The notes: generated by a model from the letters alone, not told the origin. Positions 39,648 to 48,645 are shown, counted from the first letter of the stretch. The stretch is 64,000 nt of DNA from JACVRN01 sp036389255 (GCA_036389255.1 DASVQI010000024.1:186001-250000); one strand, 5' to 3'. Translations and numbers: made by a program.

Positions 39648-40925
39648 TTAGGTGCCAGTCTCCCAGCTGGACAGGTATTCCAGCTGTTCTGCCGTCAGCG
39701 TATCTATGTTTACACCCAGCGCTTTAAGCTTCAAACTGGCGATCTCTGTATCCACTTCTTGAGGCAGCAGGTGCACGCCCGGCTTCATCTGCCCCCTGTT
39801 TTTGACTAAATACTCTACGGATAGAGCCTGATTGGCGAAGCTCATATCCATGACGCTGGCCGGATGCCCTTCCGCAGCAGCCAGATTTATCAGACGCCCT
39901 TCTCCAAGAACTATTACGCGCCTGCCGTTGGAGCTAAGCTTGTACTCCTCCACAAAGGGCCTCAATTCCAGAGGGGCGCTGGCCATCTCCCTGAGCGCCA
40001 CCAGATTCAGCTCGAGGTCGAAGTGGCCGCTATTACAGACTATGGCCCCGTCCTTCATCTCCGCGAAGTGCTCGCGGTCTATCACGTGCCGGTTGCCTGT
40101 CACTGTGACGAAGATGTCGCCCAAGGGAGCCGCCTCTTTCATGGGCATTACGCGGAAGCCATCCATCACGGCCTCTACGGCCTTTATGGGATTGATCTCC
40201 GTGATTATGACGTTGGCGCCCATGCCTCTGGCCCTCAGTGCAACGCCCTTGCCGCACCAGCCGTAGCCGACCACGACCATAGTCCGCCCGGCCAGAAGTA
40301 TGTTGGTTGCCCTTATAATGCCGTCCAGAGTGGATTGGCCTGTGCCGTAACGGTTGTCAAAGAAATGCTTCGTCTGTGCATCATTGACGGCTATGGCGGG
40401 GAAGGTCAGAGCGCCCGCTCCCTCCATCGCGCGCAATCGCACGATCCCAGTGGTAGTTTCTTCCGTAGTGCCGACTATCTCCGAGACCTGATCCGGCCTC
40501 TCCTTTATAAGCGTGGCCACTACGTCCGAGCCGTCATCTATGATTATCTGCGGCCGCGTATCCAGAGCCGTGCGTACGTGGCGATTGTAGGTTTCAGTGG
40601 ATTCGCCCTTTATGGCGTAGACTGGAACGTTCCAGTCTGCCACAAGCGAAGCCGCCACATCATCCTGTGTAGAGAGGGGATTGGAGGCGATCAGCACGGT
40701 TTCCGCACCCGCAGCCTGAAGCGCGCGCACTAGGTTGGCCGTCTCTGTGGTGACGTGGGCACAGGCCACTAGGCGTACGCCGCTCAGTGGCTTTTCTTGC
40801 GCGAATCGCTCTCGTATGAGGCGCAGGACAGGCATCTCACGCTCGGCCCACTCTATGCGGCGCTTGCCGTCGGAGGCCAGTTCAATGTTCTTCACGTCGT
40901 ACTCAACCGGACGCGTTGCAGTCAT
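39648..40925 (-). CDS. ahcY: Adenosylhomocysteinase
   Basis: A 425-residue NAD-dependent enzyme that splits S-adenosylhomocysteine into adenosine and homocysteine. It has 'LSGVRLVACAHVTTETANLVRALQAAGAE', 'TTTGIVRL', 'NRYGTGQSTLDGIIRATNILLAGRTMVVVGYGWCGKGVALRARGMGANVIITEINP' (NAD site) and 'EGRLINLAAAEGHPASVMDMSFANQALS'. It lacks the 40-residue insertion seen in some bacterial forms. metK lies 50 bp upstream on the same strand, so the two form a methyl-cycle operon that makes SAM and removes its product. Confidence 0.96.
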   Translation of the reverse strand: MTATRPVEYDVKNIELASDGKRRIEWAEREMPVLRLIRERFAQEKPLSGVRLVACAHVTTETANLVRALQAAGAETVLIASNPLSTQDDVAASLVADWNVPVYAIKGESTETYNRHVRTALDTRPQIIIDDGSDVVATLIKERPDQVSEIVGTTEETTTGIVRLRAMEGAGALTFPAIAVNDAQTKHFFDNRYGTGQSTLDGIIRATNILLAGRTMVVVGYGWCGKGVALRARGMGANVIITEINPIKAVEAVMDGFRVMPMKEAAPLGDIFVTVTGNRHVIDREHFAEMKDGAIVCNSGHFDLELNLVALREMASAPLELRPFVEEYKLSSNGRRVIVLGEGRLINLAAAEGHPASVMDMSFANQALSVEYLVKNRGQMKPGVHLLPQEVDTEIASLKLKALGVNIDTLTAEQLEYLSSWETGT

Positions 40926-40974
40926 TTATCTCTCCCTTTTTAACCTGAAGTCTTAAGAAATTCCGGGGCCTCAG

Positions 40975-42126
40975 CTAGACTCCTGCGGCGGCCCTCAGTG
41001 CCTCTGCCTTGTCCGTGGCCTCCCATGTAAAGCCATCTCCTGTGCGCCCGAAGTGGCCGTAGGCGGCTGTCTTCCTGTAAATGGGCCTGCGCAATCGCAA
41101 TTCCTCTATGATGCCCAGCGGAGTCAGGCGGAAGTGCTCTCTGACGAGCGCTGAGAGCCTTTCTTCGCTCAGCCGTCCGGTGCCCTGTGTATCCACCAGC
41201 ACGGAGACTGGCTCGGCTACGCCTATGGCATAGGCTAGCTGTACCATGCAGCGTTCAGCCAGCCCCGCCGCAACTATGTTTTTGGCTGCGTAGCGCGCCA
41301 TGTAGGCCGCCGAGCGGTCAACTTTAGTGGGGTCTTTGCCTGAGAAGGCACCGCCGCCGTGCGGGGCATAACCGCCATAGGTATCAACTATTATCTTGCG
41401 CCCTGTGACGCCCGCGTCCCCCTGCGGGCCGCCAGTGACGAAACGGCCTGTCGGGTTAATGTGATACTTTGTGTTCTCGTCAAGCATCTCCGGAGAGACA
41501 GTGTGGCGTATCACGCTCTCCAGCACTTCAGAGCGCAGCTGCTCATTTGTCACACCCGGGTCGTGCTGGGAGGAGATGACCACAGCGTCTACTCTGTGCG
41601 GCCTGCCGTCCCTGTATTCCACTGTGACCTGTGACTTTCCGTCCGGGCGCAGGTAGGGAAGCTCTCCGGATTTACGCACCTCCGAGAGTCTCAAGGCAAG
41701 GCTGTGGGCAAGCTGTATAGGCAGCGGCATCAGTTCCGGCGTCTCGTTGCAGGCAAACCCGAACATTAGCCCCTGGTCGCCAGCGCCGCCCGTATCCACC
41801 CCCATGGCTATGTCCGGGGATTGGCGTCCCACTGCAGAGAGAACGCTGCAAGTATCACAATCAAAGCCATATTTGGCCCGCGTATAACCGATTTCTCTAA
41901 TGGTTTCACGTGCCACTTGCTGGAAATCTATGCGAGCCTGCGTGGTAATCTCTCCGGCAATTACTACCAGCCCGGTGGTGACCAGTGTCTCACATGCCAC
42001 ACGACCCGTGGGGTCTTCGCTCAGCACTGCGTCCAGCACTGCGTCCGAGATTTGATCGGCTATCTTGTCAGGATGTCCCTCAGTGACGGACTCCGATGTA
42101 AACAGGTAACTTCCCATAGTGCTCAA
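40975..42126 (-). CDS. metK: S-adenosylmethionine synthase
   Basis: A 383-residue MetK with 'LFTSESVTEGHPDKIADQISDAVLDAVL', 'GAGDQGLMFGFACNETPELMPLPI', 'VVISSQHDPGV', 'GRFVTGGPQGDAGVTGRKIIVDTYGGYAPHGGGAFSGKDPTKVDRSAAYMARYAAKN'. All catalytic and P-loop segments are present. The best start is TTG at 42126, because GGAG lies 7 nt upstream of it; the first ATG (42117) is 16 nt from that site. ahcY follows in the same direction. A CACGTG-centred parS-like sequence occurs inside the gene at 41902-41917. Confidence 0.96.
   Translation of the reverse strand: MSTMGSYLFTSESVTEGHPDKIADQISDAVLDAVLSEDPTGRVACETLVTTGLVVIAGEITTQARIDFQQVARETIREIGYTRAKYGFDCDTCSVLSAVGRQSPDIAMGVDTGGAGDQGLMFGFACNETPELMPLPIQLAHSLALRLSEVRKSGELPYLRPDGKSQVTVEYRDGRPHRVDAVVISSQHDPGVTNEQLRSEVLESVIRHTVSPEMLDENTKYHINPTGRFVTGGPQGDAGVTGRKIIVDTYGGYAPHGGGAFSGKDPTKVDRSAAYMARYAAKNIVAAGLAERCMVQLAYAIGVAEPVSVLVDTQGTGRLSEERLSALVREHFRLTPLGIIEELRLRRPIYRKTAAYGHFGRTGDGFTWEATDKAEALRAAAGV
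41902..41917. promoter_or_regulatory. Degenerate parS-like site
   Basis: GGTTTCACGTGCCACT matches the palindromic parS consensus TGTTTCACGTGAAACA at 12 of 16 positions, including the CACGTG core. It lies within metK, 1.2 kb from parB. Since it encodes conserved MetK residues (VARET), it may be chance. Confidence 0.2.
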
Positions 42127-42475
42127 ATCAGCACTCCTTTTTGATAAGTAGATATAGTGTACTCAGGCGGCCTTTAAGCCAAAAGACCGCGTACTGTAGC
42201 AATCAAAGGGGGGCGTGTCAAGGTTCTAGTCAGGATTCCTTATATGAATCGGGATTTGAGCTGATAGCTGCGGTACATAATATATATTATCAGACGCGGC
42301 GAATGGGTTATTCATAATCTGCCTAACTTAATCTTTTTCCATACTCCTGTCAGACTGCCTCAATGGCCTTCTCTCTTTACTAAGCCTATTTAGCGCTCCT
42401 ACACAAAGCGACTTGACTAGCTTTAAAGCATCCCATAGAGTCTCTATTTCATAATCAGAAGGACAACTCTTATCA
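42127..42475. other. AT-rich intergenic region between metK and an unknown gene
   Basis: A 349-bp gap between divergent genes, clearly richer in A/T than its surroundings. On the minus strand it holds a GCGGTC...GGCCGC hairpin about 55 nt before metK. No SAM riboswitch pattern was recognised. It also contains an imperfect CGTCTGATAACG copy (42285-42296, minus orientation) next to TATATAT, and ACTAAGCCTATTTAGCGC (42379-42396), which recurs at 53.8 kb. Promoters for both genes should lie here. Confidence 0.5.
42379..42396. repeat. ACTAAGCCTATTTAG repeat, copy 1
   Basis: ACTAAGCCTATTTAGCGC matches 17 of 18 positions with 53789-53806. The core CTAA-N6-TTAG is a small palindrome. It lies about 80 nt before the gene at 42476. 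Confidence 0.5.
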
Positions 42476-43024
42476 ATGGCTATAAAAATCGAGAATCAGT
42501 CGCAGGTGAAGCTGCCCAAAGGAACAGAAGAGCGTATAGCGTCCATTATGGAGAGCCTGCCGCGAGAGCACCTGCGCGGCATAGACCGTATAAGACTTGT
42601 GGATTCAATCAACGATCCGCGCCTTAAATCCTTACAACAGAAGACAGAGTTGCCCGGGTTATATCACCCCAGACAGGGTGGGCAGGCAGCATGGCTGGAA
42701 ATCGCTGTGGGCGCGTTGCTGCCTCGCTCAAAGCCGTTCCATAAAAGAATCATGCCCAGACTCTCCTTCAAGGGGAATCTGGCAGCGATTCTCTTCTCTC
42801 TGGTGGGACAGCACTACTACCTGACCCTGCGCCACTCCATAAAAAGAGGGCAGATAGAGACAAGCGTTCGAGCCTACACGGAGAAGCACCTGCGTTCATG
42901 GAATGAACGCCAACACGGTCTACGCGCAAAGCTTTTCAAGCCTTTACAGCCCGTGCTGGAAAAATGGGCGCGCACACTACAGAAGAAAGCCTCGGCAGAA
43001 CGCAAGAAGAGTCAATCCGCGTGA
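42476..43024 (+). CDS. Unrecognised conserved-looking protein next to parAB
   Basis: A 182-residue basic protein of unknown family. It has an N-terminal helical region ('KLPKGTEERIASIMESLPREHLRGIDRIRLVD'), a central part 'LPGLYHPRQGGQAAWLEIAVGALLPRS', a hydrophobic segment 'GNLAAILFSLVGQHYYLTLRHSIKRGQ', and a Lys-rich helical tail. The pairs GQHYYLTLRHS and YTEKHLRSWNE could be functional, but no metal motif such as HExxH is seen. It is encoded opposite to metK and converges on parB. Its long AT-rich upstream region is unlike the rest of the window. Confidence 0.62.
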   Translation: MAIKIENQSQVKLPKGTEERIASIMESLPREHLRGIDRIRLVDSINDPRLKSLQQKTELPGLYHPRQGGQAAWLEIAVGALLPRSKPFHKRIMPRLSFKGNLAAILFSLVGQHYYLTLRHSIKRGQIETSVRAYTEKHLRSWNERQHGLRAKLFKPLQPVLEKWARTLQKKASAERKKSQSA

Positions 43025-43083
43025 ATTAGCTGAAGGGCCAATAACTTAATTATATTTGATGGAAGAGTTATACCACACTTGGT

Positions 43084-43095
43084 CGTTATCAGACG
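43084..43095 (-). repeat. CGTCYGATAACG 12-mer, copy 7 (minus orientation)
   Basis: CGTTATCAGACG on the + strand, in the gap after parB (parB ends at 43109). It is the first exact copy seen in the opposite orientation. Confidence 0.6.
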
Positions 43096-43108
43096 CGGCA
43101 GGGGCTCT

Positions 43109-43960
43109 CTAATCTTCTCTCTCAAGTTTGTCCGCGGCTTCGCGCAGGGCGGCTGCAATCTCACTGTTTTTAACTGACGTACGCCGAAAGCGCATTTCCA
43201 GCCTGAACTCTTTGCCGGGCGAAACAAATTTATAGACATAAGGCTTACGTGTCCCCTTAGATTCCGCCGGCGCAGCGCCTTGTCCCACCTGAGCGCGTCT
43301 GGTGGCACGGGCGTCATCCCTGGTCATGCCGCTACGCACCACCTCCTCCGCCATGCGTATCATGGAGTCCTCGTCAGGCTGTCTCACTATCTGTAGGAGG
43401 AGCGATTTGGAGTTAATGTCGGCGCGCCGACATTGCTCGCGCACGGGTTCCGGCAGTGAGGCTATAGACATAACTTCCGTGACGGTGCTGCGACTCTTCC
43501 CTACCTTTCGCGCCACCTCCGCGTGAGTGTAACCGAAGCGCTCGCAGAGAGCGGCCAAGCCGTCTGCCTCTTCCCAAGGGGTCAAATCCTTGCGCTGTAG
43601 ATTCTCTATCAAGGCAATCTCGGCCACGGCCCTGTCGTCCACATCCATCTCTATACAGGGCAATTCCCTTAAGCCGGCCTCGCGTGCTGCGCGAAAGCGG
43701 CGCTCACCGGCAATTATCATCCAGCGTCCGCCAACTTCCGAGGGCTTTACTAGGAGGGGCTCCAGCACTCCCTTCTCCCGTATGGAGTCTGTCAACTCCG
43801 TCAAATCACCTATCTCCACGCGTGGCTGCTCCGGGTTAGGGTCTAGCTTTTCCAGAGCAATCATGCGGCCTATGGGGGTGGGTCTGTGCTGCGCCAATTC
43901 CTCAACGTAGTGCGCGTCGTGGCGCATGCGCAGGCCCGTCGGCAGTCCTCTTTTAGACAC
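43109..43960 (-). CDS. parB: ParB-family chromosome partitioning CTPase
   Basis: A 283-residue ParB/Spo0J protein. The N-terminal CTP-binding region includes 'LDPNPEQPRVEIGDLTELTDSIREKGVLEPLLVKP' and 'WMIIAGERRFRAAREAGL', followed by 'ALIENLQRKDLTPWEEADGLAAL'. The helix-turn-helix is 'GYTHAEVARKVGKSRSTVTEVMSIA'. The tail is charged. It loads at parS and spreads as a clamp for ori segregation. It overlaps parA by 8 bp. A 20-bp perfect palindrome (43415-43434) lies within the coding sequence. Confidence 0.94.
   Translation of the reverse strand: MSKRGLPTGLRMRHDAHYVEELAQHRPTPIGRMIALEKLDPNPEQPRVEIGDLTELTDSIREKGVLEPLLVKPSEVGGRWMIIAGERRFRAAREAGLRELPCIEMDVDDRAVAEIALIENLQRKDLTPWEEADGLAALCERFGYTHAEVARKVGKSRSTVTEVMSIASLPEPVREQCRRADINSKSLLLQIVRQPDEDSMIRMAEEVVRSGMTRDDARATRRAQVGQGAAPAESKGTRKPYVYKFVSPGKEFRLEMRFRRTSVKNSEIAAALREAADKLERED
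43415..43434. repeat. Perfect 20-bp palindrome inside parB
   Basis: AATGTCGGCGCGCCGACATT is fully self-complementary. Its central 18 bp (ATGTCGGCGCGCCGACAT) are identical to the centre of the palindrome behind ssb at 49147-49176. Here it encodes C-R-R-A-D-I. Confidence 0.7.
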
Positions 43961-44768
43961 GGCTTATCACCTCGTCACAGAGTTTCGCGTATTCATTCGC
44001 GCCGGATGATTGCGGCGCGAATGTAAAGATAGACTCCTTGTAGGCGGGCGACTCCTCAAGCCGCACACTCTTCGTAATCACTGTCTCGAAGGTTTTGGCG
44101 CCGAAAACACGCCGTATATGCTCGTGAACCTCTCGCGCCAGAGTAGTTCTCTTATCATGCAGAGTGACTACCACGCCCAGTACCTGCAAGTTCGGATTAG
44201 GCCGCGCCTTGACCTTCTCTATGGTTTCAAGCAGGTCGTCCGTGCCCTCTAAGGCGAAGTAGGAGGATTGAATAGGTATGAGCACGTGCGTAGCAGCTAC
44301 AAGCGCGTTGACTGTGATTAGACCAAGGGTCGGCGGTGTGTCTATCACTATGCAGTCATAACGCGAGCGCAGTGGCTCAAGCCTGTCCTTTAGGCGAAAA
44401 GGGGCGTCGAAGTCCCCTACCAATTTCGCTTCAAGCTTGGCAAGGTTAATCCTAGCCGGAACCATGTTCAAGCCATCTACAGGAGTCGTGTAAATGAACT
44501 GCTCAAGGCCGGAGTTTCCGTCCATGATCATCTCGTAGGCGGAGTTCTCCACAACGTCCGGGTCTAAAAAGGAGATGGAGCTATTGGCCTGCGGGTCTAG
44601 GTCTAAAAGTAATGTCCGCAAGCCTTTACGCGCGAAGGCCGCAGCCAAATTGATGGCCGTTGTGGTCTTGCCCACACCGCCCTTCTGGTTTGCTATGGCC
44701 AGAACCAGGCTTTGTGTCTTCACAGACGTCTCTGAGGTCTGTTCCTGAGCCTTCTGTCCGTTTCTCAT
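43953..44768 (-). CDS. parA: ParA-family partitioning ATPase
   Basis: A 271-residue ParA/Soj ATPase: deviant Walker A 'NQKGGVGKTTTAINLAAAFARKG', 'LLLDLDPQANSSISF' (A'), 'YDCIVIDTPPTLGLITVNAL' (Walker B region), 'VVVTLHDKRTTLAREV' and a basic DNA-binding C-terminal part. It drives chromosome origin movement with ParB. The short N-terminal extension has no HTH. Gene order is miaB - DUF151 - parA - parB on one strand, with spacings below 40 bp apart from the overlap. Confidence 0.94.
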   Translation of the reverse strand: MRNGQKAQEQTSETSVKTQSLVLAIANQKGGVGKTTTAINLAAAFARKGLRTLLLDLDPQANSSISFLDPDVVENSAYEMIMDGNSGLEQFIYTTPVDGLNMVPARINLAKLEAKLVGDFDAPFRLKDRLEPLRSRYDCIVIDTPPTLGLITVNALVAATHVLIPIQSSYFALEGTDDLLETIEKVKARPNPNLQVLGVVVTLHDKRTTLAREVHEHIRRVFGAKTFETVITKSVRLEESPAYKESIFTFAPQSSGANEYAKLCDEVISRV

Positions 44769-44784
44769 AAACGAGTGATGGGCC

Positions 44785-45279
44785 TCACATGGGTAGGTCG
44801 CCGGCCTCGCCTATAACGTCCGGCCATTCCTCTTCTTCGGAGCCTTCCAACTCTTCCGCCCCCTCCTCACCTGTAGCCACGGTGTTACGAGAGGCGCGTA
44901 TGACCTCCATGTCCACGTAAATGGGGCAATCCGCGCGAAGCGCCAGAGCTATTGCGTCCGAAGGGCGGGAATCCAGCATCATGGGCGAGCCCTCCGAAGA
45001 GCGCAGCTCTATCACTGCGAAAAAGGTGTTGTCGCGCAGCTCCGTCACAACCACGCGCTCCACGCTCGCCCCCATTTCGACTATAAGGTTTCTAAGCAGG
45101 TCGTGCGTCATGGGCCTTTGCGGAGCAATCTTCTCTATCTCAAGGGCTATGGCATTTGCCTCGTAGGCCCCCACCCAGATTGGAAGCATAGTGTCGCTGT
45201 TCACGTCTTTGAGAATGATGATAGGCGTTCCGCTATTAGGATCCATCATCAAAGCTCTAATCTTTACTTCGATTTCCAT
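44785..45279 (-). CDS. Bifunctional nuclease (BFN/DUF151) family protein
   Basis: A 164-residue protein with the DUF151 core: 'IIILKDVNSDTMLPIWVGAYEANAIALEIEKIAPQRPMTHDLLRNLIVEMGASVERVVVTELRDNTFFAVIEL', then 'SRPSDAIALALRADCPIYV'. A strongly acidic tail (Glu-rich) ends it. Plant and bacterial members have been reported to have RNase/DNase activity, but the role is unclear. It lies between miaB and parA on the same strand, a common context for the family. Confidence 0.85.
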   Translation of the reverse strand: MEIEVKIRALMMDPNSGTPIIILKDVNSDTMLPIWVGAYEANAIALEIEKIAPQRPMTHDLLRNLIVEMGASVERVVVTELRDNTFFAVIELRSSEGSPMMLDSRPSDAIALALRADCPIYVDMEVIRASRNTVATGEEGAEELEGSEEEEWPDVIGEAGDLPM

Positions 45280-45309
45280 GTCCGCACCTCACCCCATACT
45301 TTAAGCCGT

Positions 45310-46656
45310 TTAAGCCTCATGCGTGACAGCTACCACCTCGCCGTACAGGCTGTTTATCTTAGCCTCGCGCACCAGAACTCGCACTATCTTTCCAGCTAAC
45401 TCATTTGTCCCTTTGAAATTGACAACCTTATGGCAGGTGGAGTGCCCCACCATATCGTCAGGGGATTTTGCGCTCTCACCTTCTACAAGCACGCTCACCT
45501 CGTGACCCACATAGCGGCCGTAAATCTCGCTCTGAACCCGTCGCTGAAGTCGCTCCAAAGCCAGAAATCTGGCCTTTTTCTCTTCGCCTGAAACATCGTC
45601 CGGGAGGCTCGCCGCGGGTGTGCCGGGCCTTGGAGAGTACTTGAAGATATAGGTGCTATCGTATTGACAATCTTCGACTAAGCGCATGGTGTCCTCGAAA
45701 TCTTCCACAGTCTCTCCGGGAAATCCGACTATGAGGTCTGTGGTCAGGGCTATGCGCCTGCGCGCCCCCTTTATGGCCTCCACGCGTCCCAAATAGTCCA
45801 AGACCTTGTGCCCGCGTCTCATGGCGCGCAAGACGGCATCACTGCCGGACTGAACGGGCAGATGAACCCAGTTGCAAAGATTCTCGTGCTCCTCTATAGC
45901 AGCTACTATGTCCGTGTGAAAATCCCTTGGGAAAGAGGTGGTGAATTTAATCCTTTCCATGCCCGTAGCGGCCACAGCGCGCAACAGCCTTGAGAAGGGA
46001 GTAGCGCCTTCGTAATTCTCCAAACCCTCCGAAGATTTTGGCCTGTAGCTATTCACATTCTGACCTATCAGATGAACTTCCCTGTAGCCTTCCTCTATAA
46101 GGCGTTCAACTTCTGAGACTATCTCTGAAGCCTTGCGGCTGCGCTCGCGCCCTCGCGAGTAAGGCACAATGCAGTAGGTGCAGAACTTGTTGCATCCCTC
46201 TATGATGGGAATGAAAGCTACGTATGGCGAATGCCTCTCTACGGAGGATACGTCCCAGCTATCATCAGCCGCGCGCTCGCCCAAGTCCATGGTTCTGCGC
46301 TCGCCGCTCAGTGCGCGCTCTATGAGCGAGGGGAGCCTGTCAGTGGCGCGCGTGCCTACGACCATATCTACACGGGCATTATCAAAGATGCTCTCTCCCT
46401 CGAGTTGAGCTACGCAACCCATAACTCCTATCAGAGGCTCATGCCCTTTACGGGAGTTGCGCACCTCGCCTATGCGTGTAAATACCTTACGCTCGGCGCG
46501 AGCGCGTACGGAACAGGTATTGAAAATCACCACGTCGGCGGTATCCGTGGAAGCTGCCATATTGTAGCCAGCCGCGCCCAGACGCGTCTGAGCGCGTTCC
46601 GTATCCGCAACATTCATCTGGCAGCCAAATGTCTCTATATAAACGCTTGGTTTCAT
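45310..46656 (-). CDS. miaB: tRNA-2-methylthio-N6-dimethylallyladenosine synthase MiaB
   Basis: A 448-residue radical-SAM methylthiotransferase that modifies A37 of tRNAs reading UNN codons. The N-terminal cluster-binding domain is 'ETFGCQMNVADTER', 'NTCSVRARAERK' and 'GVMGCVAQ'. The radical-SAM motif CxxxCxxC is in 'GCNKFCTYCIVPYSRGRERSR', and 'LPVQSGSDAVLRAMRRGH' and a C-terminal TRAM domain are present. The dimethylallyl group is added first by MiaA, which is not in the window. DUF151 follows 30 bp downstream. Confidence 0.95.
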   Translation of the reverse strand: MKPSVYIETFGCQMNVADTERAQTRLGAAGYNMAASTDTADVVIFNTCSVRARAERKVFTRIGEVRNSRKGHEPLIGVMGCVAQLEGESIFDNARVDMVVGTRATDRLPSLIERALSGERRTMDLGERAADDSWDVSSVERHSPYVAFIPIIEGCNKFCTYCIVPYSRGRERSRKASEIVSEVERLIEEGYREVHLIGQNVNSYRPKSSEGLENYEGATPFSRLLRAVAATGMERIKFTTSFPRDFHTDIVAAIEEHENLCNWVHLPVQSGSDAVLRAMRRGHKVLDYLGRVEAIKGARRRIALTTDLIVGFPGETVEDFEDTMRLVEDCQYDSTYIFKYSPRPGTPAASLPDDVSGEEKKARFLALERLQRRVQSEIYGRYVGHEVSVLVEGESAKSPDDMVGHSTCHKVVNFKGTNELAGKIVRVLVREAKINSLYGEVVAVTHEA

Positions 46657-46725
46657 GCTCCCTTTGCTCTTCTTGATGCTTGAAGTGGAGTGTAGCAGAA
46701 ATGCGCCTCACAAAGCGACATCTTA

Positions 46726-48534
46726 CTATTCCCGCGTGAGAATTTTCTGTCGCCCTTTGCGTTTGGCCGGGCCTCTTACAACATCCTGACCTGCCTCTGC
46801 GCTCTTGAGCAGCCAGCGTGCGGCCTCTATAGTCGTTTCGGCACTCTCTTCGCCCCCGCCTATCATACGGGCTAGCTCTTCCACACGCTCGTCTCCCAAA
46901 AGCTGCTTGACCGTAGTATTGGTACGCCCTCCTGAGACCTCTTTTGACACGACTAGGTGATGTGAAGCAAAGCGCGCAATCTGCGGCTGGTGCGTCACAC
47001 AAAGCACTTGACGCGAGGCTGCTAAGTTCTTTAGACGACGCCCTACGGCCTCTGCCACGCGCCCGCCAATCCCTACGTCAATCTCATCGAAGACTACAGT
47101 AGCATCCTCCCCCGCCCCATCTGCGCCAGCCATAGATATGGTGCGAAGCGTCAGCATCAGTCTTGAAAGCTCCCCGCCAGAAGCTACACGCGAGAGCGGG
47201 CGCGGAGCCTCTCCGGGATTGGCAGAGAGATAGAACTCCACACTGTCCGCTCCATGTGGAGTGAAATAGTTCTGACTAGACCCATCTTCGTTATCAGACC
47301 CAGCGCTCTCTCTTCCCGAGCCTTTACCCGTTTCTATCATTACGGAGAATCGCGCCTGTTCCATAGCCACAAACTTTAAATCTTCCATGACTCGTGCGGC
47401 CAGCGATTCTCCTGCCCTGAGACGCCGCTCCGTCAACTGTGAAGCGTCCCTTTGATAGTCGCTTGTAGCCTTGGCCAACTCTATGTTCAGAGCATCTTCT
47501 CTGTCAGACAAATCACTCAATCTTTGGAGCTTCTGGGAAAGCTCTCCCTGTACCTTAAGTATTCCTTCCAAGTCCGTATTATATTTGCGCTTAAGCCTCT
47601 CCAGCTCTGCCAGTCGCTCTTCTACTTGGGCGAGCCTGCCCGGCGAGAACTCAATCGCCTCACCATAACTGCGAAGCCCATCAGCCGTCTCAACCAGCCC
47701 AGCATAACTCTGCTGAAGCAGTTCCAGAAACGGGACTATACGTGTGTCTATGGTGCTTAGCTCCTCCAATTGCCTGCGCAGGGCCGCCAGCCGATCAATT
47801 ACACTTCCGTCCCTTTCATAAAGCTCCGTATATGCACCGGCGCCAAGCTGAACAAGCTTTTCCGCGTGGGTCAAAATTCTTCTTTCATTCGCTAACTCAT
47901 GGTCTTCTAATGACTTGGGCGCTATGCGCTCGATTTCGGACAGCTCGTACCGGAGCAGGTCTGCTGTGCGCTCGCGCTCAAGCATCTCCCTTTTCAGCCC
48001 TGAAATCTCTTCCATGGCAGCGCGCCAGCGCCTGTAAGACTCCGCAACACGCCTGCGAAGCTCCAGATTTGAGCCAAAGGAATCCAGTAAATCCATCTGC
48101 GACTGGGAAGATAGTAAAGAGCGCTGCTCGCCTTGTCCGTGAATAGCCACCAGTTTTGGCTGTAAAGAACGCAGTGTGGCAGCCGTTACGCTCTGGTCTT
48201 CCACGAAAAAACGGCTTCGCCCATTGGCATATATCTCTCTGCGTATGAGCAATTCAGAGCTATTTACGAGCTCTACGCCTGCCTCCTCCAAAATAGTTTT
48301 GACGGCAACACTTGCTTCAGGCCCAATCTCAAAAAGGCCCTCCACGGTCGCCACACGCTCGCCCGTTCGCACCTGTAGCGCAGAGCTTCGCGCGCCCATC
48401 AGAAGGCTCAGAGAGTCCACAATAATGCTCTTGCCGGAGCCCGTCTCGCCTGTCAGCAGATTAAGCCCGGTATCAAAGGGAACTTCCAGCCGACTGATAA
48501 CAGCAAAATTCGAGATGTTGAGGTACTTCAACAT
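46726..48534 (-). CDS. recN: DNA repair ATPase RecN
   Basis: A 602-residue SMC-like protein used in double-strand break repair. Walker A 'GLNLLTGETGSGKSIIVDSLSLLMG', long coiled-coil arms between about residues 160 and 370, signature 'PLSRVASGGELSRLMLTLRT', Walker B 'DATVVFDEIDVGIGGRVAEAVGRRL', and 'QVLCVTHQPQIA'. It is divergent from ssb with a 168-bp shared control region. recN is SOS-induced in many bacteria, so joint damage control of the pair is plausible. It contains an 11/12 copy of the 12-mer repeat at 47289. Confidence 0.95.
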   Translation of the reverse strand: MLKYLNISNFAVISRLEVPFDTGLNLLTGETGSGKSIIVDSLSLLMGARSSALQVRTGERVATVEGLFEIGPEASVAVKTILEEAGVELVNSSELLIRREIYANGRSRFFVEDQSVTAATLRSLQPKLVAIHGQGEQRSLLSSQSQMDLLDSFGSNLELRRRVAESYRRWRAAMEEISGLKREMLERERTADLLRYELSEIERIAPKSLEDHELANERRILTHAEKLVQLGAGAYTELYERDGSVIDRLAALRRQLEELSTIDTRIVPFLELLQQSYAGLVETADGLRSYGEAIEFSPGRLAQVEERLAELERLKRKYNTDLEGILKVQGELSQKLQRLSDLSDREDALNIELAKATSDYQRDASQLTERRLRAGESLAARVMEDLKFVAMEQARFSVMIETGKGSGRESAGSDNEDGSSQNYFTPHGADSVEFYLSANPGEAPRPLSRVASGGELSRLMLTLRTISMAGADGAGEDATVVFDEIDVGIGGRVAEAVGRRLKNLAASRQVLCVTHQPQIARFASHHLVVSKEVSGGRTNTTVKQLLGDERVEELARMIGGGEESAETTIEAARWLLKSAEAGQDVVRGPAKRKGRQKILTRE

Positions 48535-48615
48535 AAAGCGTTTTCATAGATAAAGATTTACATTAAAGGTATCTCTTTAAGTGTAATCTTCATACTTCTC
48601 TTAAAGAATTAAATC

Positions 48616-48645
48616 TTGACCCGCATGCGGGCACGCAGGTACTAT
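48616..48645 (+). promoter_or_regulatory. Putative ssb promoter with palindromic operator
   Basis: TTGACC (48616-48621), an 18-nt spacer and TACTAT (48640-48645). The spacer holds the perfect palindrome CCCGCATGCGGG (48620-48631), an apt place for a repressor between -35 and -10. It lies 58 nt before the ssb ATG. Confidence 0.45.

Noticed and set aside
39864..40733. 289-codon open frame opposite ahcY
   Set aside because: It lies fully antisense to ahcY, whose protein motifs are complete; the frame has low-complexity sequence without any family.
42127..42230. SAM riboswitch before metK
   Set aside because: No SAM-I, II, III/SMK or SAM/SAH pattern recognised; only a simple hairpin is present.
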